Assembly (NCBI GenBank): GCA_964537685.1
Contig: CAZICM010000019.1
Coordinates: 1-64,000 of the forward strand
Direction: 5' to 3'
From: CAZICM01 sp964537685
GTDB lineage: Bacteria; Myxococcota_A; Polyangia; Polyangiales; Polyangiaceae
DNA: 64,000 nucleotides
Shown: piece by piece, positions 8,784 to 16,489 of the stretch
Position numbering within the stretch: the first letter of the stretch is position 1
Layout of the letters: each line of letters starts with the position of its first letter
Translations under genes and position numbers: made by a program
Notes under the pieces: generated by a model
The model's database searches: none
Told to the model about the DNA's origin: nothing
The model's input: the letters and a program-made list of their open reading frames with translations, nothing else

Positions 8784-9440
8784 ATGATTGCCGTGAATGG
8801 ATTAACAGCCGCATTGAGGCATGAGCTTGAGGTGGCCGGCATCGATGCCCCGGGGCTGCTCAGCCAGTGTTCAGAGGTCATCCTTTGCGGGTCACGCGCG
8901 CTTGGCCGGGAGCGGCGTGGCTCCGATTGGGATCTGATTGCAGTCGGGGGCAAAATTCGGCGCAGAAAGCGCCAAAAAATTGATCTGATTCCCATCCACG
9001 CGGAGCGCGCTCAGACGCAAGAATGGCTTGAGAGTGAGCTCGCATGGCATGTGAGGACCTATGGAATATGGCTTTCGGGCTCGGCTGGTTTGTGGGTATC
9101 CCAAGTCTCGGTTACAAATTACACGCTTCAATCCAAAATCGATCGAATTGAATATAGATTAAATCAGATTGATCGGGTCTGGTCGTTTCTCAACGCCAAT
9201 GCGCGTAAAAAGTACGTTGTCTTGTTAAGGCGTGATTTGCAGCGGTATCATCAGCTTAAATTTCATTTGGAGATCCCCCCGAGCCCCATTTTGGATGATG
9301 TCTGGCAGGCTCAAGTATGCAATGCTGGAGCAAAATCGTATATTGATTCACTCCTATCGGATTTGCCCGGTTCGGTCGGGAAAGATATTGTTGAACGCTT
9401 GAATACGGTTCAGGGTTGGCCGCTTCTCTTGTCGGGCTGA
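8784..9440 (+). CDS. Minimal nucleotidyltransferase (Pol-beta superfamily) of accessory cassette
   Basis: 218 residues. The NTase signature is CGSRALGRERRGSDWDL, with Gly36-Ser37 and the metal-binding Asp48 and Asp50. A third candidate carboxylate is Asp67 in KIDLIPI. The C-terminal half is helical and contains RDLQRYH (Arg150 to His156), which has the spacing of a HEPN RX4-6H motif, though this could be chance. A GAGGGA ribosome binding site precedes ATG 8784. Related MNT proteins AMPylate partner toxins or modify small molecules or RNA. The partner here would be the gene just upstream. Substrate unknown. Confidence 0.68.
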   Translation: MIAVNGLTAALRHELEVAGIDAPGLLSQCSEVILCGSRALGRERRGSDWDLIAVGGKIRRRKRQKIDLIPIHAERAQTQEWLESELAWHVRTYGIWLSGSAGLWVSQVSVTNYTLQSKIDRIEYRLNQIDRVWSFLNANARKKYVVLLRRDLQRYHQLKFHLEIPPSPILDDVWQAQVCNAGAKSYIDSLLSDLPGSVGKDIVERLNTVQGWPLLLSG

Positions 9441-9480
9441 TTCAGTTAGGAGTCATCAGGAGTTCGTCTAGCCCTTTTCT

Positions 9481-9669
9481 TTAGTGCCCGCGCGACATCG
9501 CCAAATACGCCAGGCCGCCCACCGAAAGCAGCAGCACCAATAGCCCAAGCGCCGCCGCAAAAAATAAAAGCGGCAGATTTTCAACAGGCTGCCGCGAAGC
9601 CTCCGGCCGGGCTTCCAATTCGCTTTTCTTGTCGGCCAATTCGTTGGTTTTGGCTCGCTCGTCCATCAT
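9481..9669 (-). CDS. Small single-helix membrane protein in tusA-dsrE operon
   Basis: 62 residues with a charged N-terminal half and one C-terminal membrane helix (about 32-57, very rich in Leu, Ala and Gly). Its ATG overlaps the stop of the DsrE-like gene by four bases (ATGA), which supports real translation. The tail is MSRGH. It could tether or regulate the sulfur-relay proteins at the membrane, but no family is recognised. Confidence 0.55.
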   Translation of the reverse strand: MMDERAKTNELADKKSELEARPEASRQPVENLPLLFFAAALGLLVLLLSVGGLAYLAMSRGH

Positions 9670-10277
9670 AAAAACATCGTGATCCGGCTGCCAGATGCCT
9701 TTTCAATAAACGATGCCGCTCCGCAATAATCCAAATGCGGATAGTCAATCAGTTCGTCCGCGGAAATGCCCATCACTTCCCGCGACATGTCACAGGCGTA
9801 GATTTTTACCCCGAATTCCGAACACATCGCCAGCATCTCTTCCAGCGAGGAAAAGCGCTTCTTCTTCATGATCTGCCGAATCATCACCGGCCCCGCTCCG
9901 CCCATGTTCATCGTCGATAAAGGCAAATCCTTCATTCCACGGGGCAGCATCCAGCCAAACATCCGGCTGAGCCAGTCTTTCTTCACGTTCTTGCGGTGGT
10001 CACGCAGCGCCGCCAATCCCCAAAATGTAAAGAACATGTCGACCTGCATCCCGCTCGCCGCAGCCGTCGAGGCCAATACGAATGCCGCGATCATGCGGTC
10101 GAGCGAACCGGAAAATACAATCAGCGATATGCGATCTTCTGTTGCATTGGCTGCGATTTTCCCTTCAAGCGCGCCGAGCCGCCGCTGAATGTCCTCTAAG
10201 ACCGCCGCGATATCTGTGCGCTTTTCCGTGCCTGAGCTCGGGGCTTGGCTTAATTCGTCCGCGGCTGCACCCATCAT
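9666..10277 (-). CDS. DsrE/DsrF/DrsH-like sulfur-relay family protein
   Basis: 203 residues. After a roughly 50-residue N-terminal extension with a short helical stretch comes the DsrE-like fold, starting at RISLIVFSGSLDR. The conserved motif IYACDMSREVMGISADELID contains the Cys expected to carry a persulfide. FFTFWGLAAL near the middle is also typical of this group (Pfam DrsE_2 type). It overlaps tusA by four bases upstream and the small membrane protein downstream, so the three are translationally coupled. Together with TusA it suggests trafficking of protein-bound sulfane sulfur. The acceptor is unknown because no dsr, hdr or sox genes are nearby. Confidence 0.8.
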   Translation of the reverse strand: MMGAAADELSQAPSSGTEKRTDIAAVLEDIQRRLGALEGKIAANATEDRISLIVFSGSLDRMIAAFVLASTAAASGMQVDMFFTFWGLAALRDHRKNVKKDWLSRMFGWMLPRGMKDLPLSTMNMGGAGPVMIRQIMKKKRFSSLEEMLAMCSEFGVKIYACDMSREVMGISADELIDYPHLDYCGAASFIEKASGSRITMFL

Positions 10278-10507
10278 CCACCTGCGCCTTTCTTTACGAC
10301 CGCAATGTGTCCCTCGGGTTTTTTATCGAGGCTGATCAAGGTGTTTTGAGTCTTCTTACACCACGCGGCCACATCCGCGGGAAATGCCCGGTCGTCCGCA
10401 ATGACCTCAAGGCTTTCGCCTTCGGATAGCGCGCGCATGGCGCGCATCAGTTCGACAATCGGCGCGGGACAAGCCCGGCCCCGCATATCCAAGCGTTGGG
10501 GTTTCAT
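10274..10507 (-). CDS. TusA-family sulfurtransferase
   Basis: A compact protein of about 77 residues from ATG 10507. A TTG at 10543 in the same frame is possible but would be long for the family. It has the TusA signature LDMRGRACPAPIVEL, with the active-site Cys in CPxP, and the usual second half GESLEVIADDRAFPADVAAW. It passes persulfide sulfur to partners, here most likely the DsrE-like protein encoded immediately downstream with a four-base overlap. It diverges from the ClpA-like gene. Confidence 0.85.
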   Translation of the reverse strand: MKPQRLDMRGRACPAPIVELMRAMRALSEGESLEVIADDRAFPADVAAWCKKTQNTLISLDKKPEGHIAVVKKGAGG

Positions 10508-10612
10508 TAGAACCAGTGAATCACGCTTGGTTTTGGGCTGCAACGCTCTCTAGGCCAAAAGCTTGCTCTGCGAATTTGGCCCGCCATGGGCTTCCGTGGC
10601 AAGCGTTGGCCA

Positions 10613-13273
10613 ATGACGCATGCCCGCTTGAACACCGAAATCAATACGCTTCGAAAGCTGGCTCAGGAGCTGGCGGCCCAGCGCAAAGAGCGCGTTTCCA
10701 GTGTTCATTTGCTGGCGGCGCTTGCGGCCGAGCCGGGGCCCGCGGGCGAGCTTCTGCGCGATCGCAAGCTCGATCGGGATAGTTTGCTGAAGGCGAGCCG
10801 ATCGTTTGATGACGGGGCTTCCGATGGAATTGGGAAGGCTCTGGTGCTGGCGAGGGAAATCGCTCAGCGGAGTCCCACGGGCGAAACCACGCCGCTGCAT
10901 GTGCTTTTGTCGCTGCTCTCCGATCGGAGCGCGGGAGCTCACCGGGCGCTTTTGCAATCGGGTGTCGATTTGGGACGCCTTCGAAGCGCCGCGATGGCCA
11001 TTGCGCTGGGTGTTGTGAGCGCCCGGAGGCCGCTGAATTCGTCCAATTCGAAAGAATTGAAGCCGGTCCGGGCCGCGGATAAACCTGCGTTGGCGCCGCC
11101 CTCGCCCATCGCGTCGGCGGGTGTTGCCGTGAAGCTTCTGCCTTCTTCGGGCGCTGTCTCTTCAGGGCATTCCGCGGGCTCTTCCGCGCACCGGAAGAGC
11201 GGTGTCCGGGCCGCCGCGCTTGCCGCTCAGCCCTCGATGTCGCCGGGTGCCCGGGTCGATCTCACGCCGTCTTTGATGCCGGTGGTTCAGCCTTCCAATG
11301 CCAAGGCCAATCCTGTTGAATTGATGAAATGGGCCAAGGATGGGCAGCGCGCACGGGAGAGCAGCAATACCAAAGAAAATATTAAAAAATCAGTTGAAAT
11401 GGTTCAGCCGGACCCCGCCGCGGCGCTCCGGTATGGCTTGGATGGGCAGGCTTTTCCCTTGCTTTCGGCCGCGAAGAATCTGAGCCGGCTCGCCGCGCTG
11501 GGGCAGCTTGAGCCCGCCGTTCAGAGAATTTCGCTGATTGAGCACACGCTCGATGTGCTGGCGAAGCGCACGGCCAATAGCCCTTGTTTGGTGGGGCCGG
11601 CGGGTGTTGGCAAAAGCGCTGTCGTGAGAGGCGTTGCCCAGAGGCTATGCGAGCTGGATCGGGGCCTTTCGCCGAATCCCCGTGTGATGATCGAACTGTC
11701 GCTGTCCGAGTTTGTGTCGGGCGCGGGCACGCGGAGCGCCTTGTCGGAGCGGGTTTCGGCGCTTCGCAAAGAAATAAAAGAAGCCAAAGACAGGCTCATT
11801 CTCGTGATCGACGATGTTCACGAGCTCTTTGAAAGTTCGGCGCTGGGCGAGCTGGCCTCGGAGCTAAAGCTTTTACTGGCCAAGGGAGAGCTTTCGCTGA
11901 TCGGCGCATCGAGGCCCGAGGATTTCAGGCGCGTAATCGAATGCGATACGGCGCTGTGCCGCCGCTTTACGGTGCTGGAAATCGATGAGCCGGAGGAGGA
12001 CGAAGCCTGTGCGATGATCGATAGTGCGGCTATTTCGCTGGGGAATCATCACGGTCTTGTCTATTCCGATGGGGCGAGGAAATCGGCCGTGCGCTGGTCA
12101 TGCCGTTATTTGACGGGGCGCGCTCTTCCTGAAAAAGCCATCTCGGTGCTCGATCTCGCAGGGGCAAGGGCGAGGCGCAGGCAACAGCAACAAGCCTCGG
12201 TTTGCGGCATCGATGAGCGGGTGGTCGGCGAAGCGGAAGTCGCGGCCATTGTGGCGGAGCTCGCGGAAATCCCTGTCGAAAGGCTGCTGGAAACCGATCG
12301 GGAGCGAATGCTGGCGCTGGAGCATTTGCTCGGCGAGCGGGTGGTCGGTCATGCGGAGGCGCTGTCTAAAATTGCCCGCGTGCTTCGGAAGAATGCGGCG
12401 GGACTTCGGCAAAAGAAGCCGATTGGAACATTTTTGCTGCTGGGTCCGACAGGCGTTGGGAAGACCGAAACGGCCAAGGCCATCGCGGAAGCTTTGTTTC
12501 ATTCGCCCGATGCGATGACCCGCCTCGATCTGTCGGAGTTTGCCGAGGCGCACTCCATTGCCCGGCTGATCGGCGCGCCTCCCGGTTATGTGGGCCATGA
12601 AGCCGGAGGCCAGCTTACCGAGAGTGTGCGGCGAAGGCCGTATCAAGTGGTGTTGCTCGATGAGATCGAAAAAGCTCACCGCGATGTGCTGGAGTCGTTT
12701 TTACAAGTCTTTGATGAAGGCCGGCTCACCGATGGACGGGGCCGCCGTGTCGACTTCACAAATACCGTTCTGGTCTTGACCTCGAACTTGGGCGCCGCCG
12801 AACTGCAATCGCTCCGCTCGGAAAAAACCGTTGGCTTTGCGAGGAGCGATCTGTCGCGAACGCATCAAAAAGCGGCCGATACGGTGATTGCGGCGGCGCG
12901 CGCGGCGCTTCCTCCCGAGCTCTACAACCGGATTGATGAAGTGCTCTGCTACGAGCCGCTGAGCCGCGAAGATGTGGGTGTAATCGCTAAAAAAATGCTC
13001 GTTTCTCTCGCCGCGTCCCTCGCCGAGCGATCCATCCATGTGGATATCGATCCAGCGGTCGTGGATGTGCTTCTGCGCTCGGGCGGATATGACGGCGCGC
13101 TGGGTGCGAGGCCGATGAAACGCGCAATTGCGAGACTCGTCGAAGCGCCGCTGTCGGAGATGATGCTTCGGGGAGAGCTTGATTCAGGCGGTGTGCTCTT
13201 GATCGGTGCGGCGGGGGACGAGATTGTGCTGGATACGCTTCCCCTTCCGCCCGCACAGGCAAAAGCCGGATAG
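10613..13273 (+). CDS. ClpA/ClpC-like AAA+ unfoldase (double ATPase)
   Basis: About 886 residues from ATG 10613. The in-frame ATG 10586 is an alternative, but 10613 matches the family N-terminus. A Clp N domain (1-150) is followed by a Ser/Ala/Pro-rich linker of roughly 130 residues, unusually long. AAA1 has Walker A GPAGVGKS near residue 328 and a Walker B reading VIDDVHEL, where the catalytic Glu is replaced by Asp. AAA2 is canonical, with GPTGVGKT near 612 and VVLLDEIEKAH near 683. After sensor 1, KTVGFARSD offers a VGF tripeptide where ClpA, ClpC and ClpX carry the ClpP-binding loop. It probably feeds ClpP. No clpS or clpP is adjacent. Confidence 0.85.
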   Translation: MTHARLNTEINTLRKLAQELAAQRKERVSSVHLLAALAAEPGPAGELLRDRKLDRDSLLKASRSFDDGASDGIGKALVLAREIAQRSPTGETTPLHVLLSLLSDRSAGAHRALLQSGVDLGRLRSAAMAIALGVVSARRPLNSSNSKELKPVRAADKPALAPPSPIASAGVAVKLLPSSGAVSSGHSAGSSAHRKSGVRAAALAAQPSMSPGARVDLTPSLMPVVQPSNAKANPVELMKWAKDGQRARESSNTKENIKKSVEMVQPDPAAALRYGLDGQAFPLLSAAKNLSRLAALGQLEPAVQRISLIEHTLDVLAKRTANSPCLVGPAGVGKSAVVRGVAQRLCELDRGLSPNPRVMIELSLSEFVSGAGTRSALSERVSALRKEIKEAKDRLILVIDDVHELFESSALGELASELKLLLAKGELSLIGASRPEDFRRVIECDTALCRRFTVLEIDEPEEDEACAMIDSAAISLGNHHGLVYSDGARKSAVRWSCRYLTGRALPEKAISVLDLAGARARRRQQQQASVCGIDERVVGEAEVAAIVAELAEIPVERLLETDRERMLALEHLLGERVVGHAEALSKIARVLRKNAAGLRQKKPIGTFLLLGPTGVGKTETAKAIAEALFHSPDAMTRLDLSEFAEAHSIARLIGAPPGYVGHEAGGQLTESVRRRPYQVVLLDEIEKAHRDVLESFLQVFDEGRLTDGRGRRVDFTNTVLVLTSNLGAAELQSLRSEKTVGFARSDLSRTHQKAADTVIAAARAALPPELYNRIDEVLCYEPLSREDVGVIAKKMLVSLAASLAERSIHVDIDPAVVDVLLRSGGYDGALGARPMKRAIARLVEAPLSEMMLRGELDSGGVLLIGAAGDEIVLDTLPLPPAQAKAG

Positions 13274-13336
13274 GAACGCCGCACGGATTGTAAGCGGCTG
13301 GATTGCGGGCGTGCTCTACAATGCAGGGCACTACCC

Positions 13337-14389
13337 ATGCAGATCACGACAAAGACTTTTTGGACGCGCGCCTGCCGGTGCGGCTTAGGCTTGATGTTGG
13401 CTTTGGGCACTGGGCTTTTGGGCCTTGCCTGCTCGGATGATGCGGAAGAAGGCGCGGGACCCATCCCGATCGATTCATTCGCTTCTGAGCTTGAAAAGGC
13501 GCGCTGCGAGTATGCGGTGCGCTGTGGCTATATGCCCGATGCAAAGGCTTGCGGCGCGACGAGCGGCACCAGCCAAGAGCTTTTGCAGCTTGTTGCGGAC
13601 GTGGTGTTTGGCCAGGTGTCGTTTGATGCCAATGCCGCGCGCGCTTGTGTGGAAGCCCAGCGAAGCCGGAATTGCTCGTCGCTGCCATCGGCGGCAAAAG
13701 CCGTGTCCGATGCGTGTGCGCCTGTGTTCAAAGGCTCGACGCCTGAAGATGGCGGATGCCTGGTGAACGGCGAATGTATGTCGGGCTTGAGCTGCGATTT
13801 GACGATGTGCCAAGGCAACGGCGCCTGCTGTCTGGGCAAGTGCACCAAGAAGCCGACGACGGTTCCCCTGGGCGGCGATTGTTCGATGAATCCCTGCGAT
13901 TCCAGCGGTTTCTGCAAAGTGACCGACGATGGAATGGGCAATGTGACGGCGGTGTGCGAGAAGCGCGCCGATAACGGTCAGGCTTGCACATCGATCGACG
14001 GCTGTTTGCCCGGCTTGCGCTGCAATGTCAGCGGCGATGGCAATTGCTACAAGCTTTCCGATGAAGGTGTGGGCTGCAATCCCAACCTTCAGGAAGGCGG
14101 CTGTCTGCGCGAGGATAACTACTGCCATCCGACCGATAAAAAGTGCGTTCGGCTGCCCGGCGCGAGTCAGCCTTGCACCGAGCAGATGCAGTGTTTGCCT
14201 TACGCGACATGTTCTGCGGGCACCTGCCAAACAAGGCCCACCGAAGGCCAGGACTGCGATCCCGCGATGGGGCCCCAGTGTTTGGGCGATCTGACTTGCC
14301 AGATGGACGACATGCTGATGAAGAACCTCTGCAAGCGCACTTCGCTTCAGGAAGTGTGTGTGCTGAGCGAGGGCGTTACGGCTCCTTAG
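13337..14389 (+). CDS. Cys-rich lipoprotein (Dickkopf-like repeats, myxobacterial type)
   Basis: 350 residues. A type II signal peptide has lipobox LLGLAC with Cys at about 32, so the protein is lipid-anchored. The mature part is dense in cysteines arranged in repeated modules such as CxxNGECMSGLSC, CSMNPCDSSGFC and CTEQMQCLPYATC. This pattern is common in surface proteins of myxobacteria and probably forms disulfide knots. No enzymatic motif is visible, and a surface adhesive or structural role is inferred. Its 3' end overlaps the convergent membrane-protein gene by 14 bases. Confidence 0.65.
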   Translation: MQITTKTFWTRACRCGLGLMLALGTGLLGLACSDDAEEGAGPIPIDSFASELEKARCEYAVRCGYMPDAKACGATSGTSQELLQLVADVVFGQVSFDANAARACVEAQRSRNCSSLPSAAKAVSDACAPVFKGSTPEDGGCLVNGECMSGLSCDLTMCQGNGACCLGKCTKKPTTVPLGGDCSMNPCDSSGFCKVTDDGMGNVTAVCEKRADNGQACTSIDGCLPGLRCNVSGDGNCYKLSDEGVGCNPNLQEGGCLREDNYCHPTDKKCVRLPGASQPCTEQMQCLPYATCSAGTCQTRPTEGQDCDPAMGPQCLGDLTCQMDDMLMKNLCKRTSLQEVCVLSEGVTAP

Positions 14390-15101
14390 CGCTCTGCTGT
14401 GTCCGGGCTCTTGCGGCGCGGCGCTTCAGCCAATCGTTCAGAGCGATGCCGACGTAAATCAGCAGCAAAAAGGGAAGAATCGTGTAAGCGAGGAATCCCA
14501 GTCCCAGAACAAAATGATTGGCCGCATCATCCGGTGTTCGCGGCCCCCGCAGCCCGCCCATAATCTCCACCGCCCCTTGCGCCAAATTCGAGATGCTCAA
14601 GCCAACGACGATAAGCGCGAGGGGCAGGAGCGCCGCGAGCACCGTGCGCCCCACCGACAGGCCCGCGAGGCGTTTGAGCAATATCCACAAGAGCCCCACG
14701 CGGTAGATCGACACCACGGCCAAAAACCCGAGATTAAGGCTTTGGGCCGTATCCATCGGCAGCATCATTTCCACGGGGATCGCGTACAAAAAAGCGGGCG
14801 GCGCACAGAGCGAGATGTATGCGACGAGCTTGGGCAACGTCCATGTTCGCGGTCCGAGCGGAAGCACCAAAAGCCATAAAAACAAGCTTAAGAGCAGCAC
14901 GTAGATCAGCGAGCCCACACCCGATTGCTGAACCCATCCGGCTCTTGTGTCGTCCCAATGCCGGCCGATGCCCGCGATCCATGTGCACCCGAGGCCAAGC
15001 GCGATATGTGAAGGCCCTAGGGCATCCCAATCCTCGGGTGCGAGCCTGAAGCTGAGCACGCGGCCCGCGGCGCTCAAAGGCGATAGCCGGGATAGCGTCA
15101 T
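14376..15101 (-). CDS. Polytopic membrane protein (YIP1-like, tentative)
   Basis: About 241 residues from ATG 15101, which overlaps the upstream radical SAM stop as ATGA. I therefore reject longer versions of this frame. Five or six membrane helices are evident (for example SLIYVLLLSLFLWLLVLPL, LVAYISLCAPPAFLYAI and FLAYTILPFLLLIYVGIAL). The C-terminus is basic. The helical layout is like YIP1/DUF1282-type proteins, but I cannot assign a family. It is the last gene of the long minus-strand run. Confidence 0.6.
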   Translation of the reverse strand: MTLSRLSPLSAAGRVLSFRLAPEDWDALGPSHIALGLGCTWIAGIGRHWDDTRAGWVQQSGVGSLIYVLLLSLFLWLLVLPLGPRTWTLPKLVAYISLCAPPAFLYAIPVEMMLPMDTAQSLNLGFLAVVSIYRVGLLWILLKRLAGLSVGRTVLAALLPLALIVVGLSISNLAQGAVEIMGGLRGPRTPDDAANHFVLGLGFLAYTILPFLLLIYVGIALNDWLKRRAARARTQQSAKEP

Positions 15102-16489
15102 TGAGGCGTTTCCTTGAGCCCGGCGTCTTTCGAGGCTTTTAGGCGAGCTTTGGTGATGCGCTGAAAACGCTGCTTTCGCTCCTGCGTGCGTTCGGGGCTG
15201 TAGAGCTGTTCCATCAGGCGGCGAAAGCCCGAAGAGAGTTCGTCCGCGCTCATTTTTGCGGGCGAAAAGGTTGTGTCGAAGAGCGTGAAGCGAGACCAAT
15301 CGATCGGAGAAAACAGGCGATTTTGCGCGCTCAAGGATTGAAACAAAGGCGTTCCCGCAAAGGGCGTGAGCAGGGTGATCTGAACATCGCAGAGTCCGAG
15401 CGAATCGATATAGGGAAGAGAGCGCTCGAAAATAGCCGGATCGTCTTCATCGAAACCGAATACAAAACAGCCCGTGACAGGAATGCCCCGGCTTTGAATG
15501 GCGGCGATTTTTTCGGCGCTGTGAGGCAGCAGGGCCGCTTTTACCCCTTTGGGTTCGGCATGTTTAAGCTGAAGCCGTTCCATCGATTCAAATCCGATAA
15601 GCAATCCCGCGCAGCCCGCGTCCGCGATGCAGTCCAAGAGATATTCGTCGAAGGCGGCCGATAAATCGGTTTCGGTAAACCAGGGGATTTTATAGGGTTT
15701 AAATACATGCATCAATTCCTTGGACCAGGATTTATCGACGAAGGTATTGTCATCGGCCAATTCGATAAAAGGTTCCGGCCATAGATTCAAAATGGTTTCG
15801 ATTTCGTGGCGGATGAGCGCGTGAGCCTTGCGTTTAAAGGGGCTGATGGTTCTGGAACTGCCGCAAAAGGTGCAGGCGAGCGGGCAGCCGCGGGTGGTTT
15901 GAAGAGGAATTCGATTGTATTGCCCAGGCGGGAGCAAATCGTAACGGGGGACTTTGGCGTAAGAAAAGGAGAAGGCTTTTCCAATCCGGTGATTTTGGGA
16001 ATAAATGCTTTGAGGTTTGCCTTCTTTAAAATCCATTAAAAAATCGGCCCATAAAAATTCGCCCTCGCCCACCACGATTGAATTGGCATGCAAAGCGGCT
16101 TCTTCGGGGAGCGCCGAGACATGAAGCCCGCCCATCACGACGAAAATTCCCGCTGCTCTCAAGGCATCGGCGAGCTTGTAGGCATCGGCGATGCGGGCCG
16201 AGAGCGATGAAATAGCAACAATATCGTAGTTTTGTTTGATAATTTGTTCGGCGTGTTCCGGTCCAAGGGTATCGATTTCGGCGTAGGACAGATGCACATC
16301 GGGCGGGCTATGCGCGGCCAATGTGAGCAGGCCCAGGCTCGGCAGGGCCGCGATGGTTTGGCCCCGATCGATAAAACCGGGCAAGGTCAGCCCAAGTTTG
16401 GCCAATTCGGGGTCGTACACGCGCACGCCGCTCATGGCGACGAGAAGCACGCGGATGTCTTTGCTGAGGCTAGAAGGTCGGGAGCTCAC
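15098..16489 (-). CDS. B12-binding domain radical SAM protein
   Basis: 463 residues. The N-terminal part (about 1-150) is a cobalamin-binding Rossmann-like domain with PPDVHLSYAEID and VVMGGLHVSALPEEA. The radical SAM core follows at TTRGCPLACTFCGSS, where the three Cys of CxxxCxxC bind the 4Fe-4S cluster. FELADD- and FGFDEDD-type segments are also typical. It is a class B radical SAM enzyme that may methylate or rearrange a lipid or secondary metabolite; the substrate is not deducible. It starts with GTG 16489, overlapping the stop of the O-antigen-ligase-like gene by four bases, and is coupled downstream to a membrane protein. Confidence 0.85.
   Translation of the reverse strand: MSSRPSSLSKDIRVLLVAMSGVRVYDPELAKLGLTLPGFIDRGQTIAALPSLGLLTLAAHSPPDVHLSYAEIDTLGPEHAEQIIKQNYDIVAISSLSARIADAYKLADALRAAGIFVVMGGLHVSALPEEAALHANSIVVGEGEFLWADFLMDFKEGKPQSIYSQNHRIGKAFSFSYAKVPRYDLLPPGQYNRIPLQTTRGCPLACTFCGSSRTISPFKRKAHALIRHEIETILNLWPEPFIELADDNTFVDKSWSKELMHVFKPYKIPWFTETDLSAAFDEYLLDCIADAGCAGLLIGFESMERLQLKHAEPKGVKAALLPHSAEKIAAIQSRGIPVTGCFVFGFDEDDPAIFERSLPYIDSLGLCDVQITLLTPFAGTPLFQSLSAQNRLFSPIDWSRFTLFDTTFSPAKMSADELSSGFRRLMEQLYSPERTQERKQRFQRITKARLKASKDAGLKETPQ

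Noticed and set aside
9434..9482. Terminator between the nucleotidyltransferase and the tusA operon
   Set aside because: GGGCT and AGCCC can pair before a T-rich stretch, but only five pairs with a 31-base loop, too weak to call.
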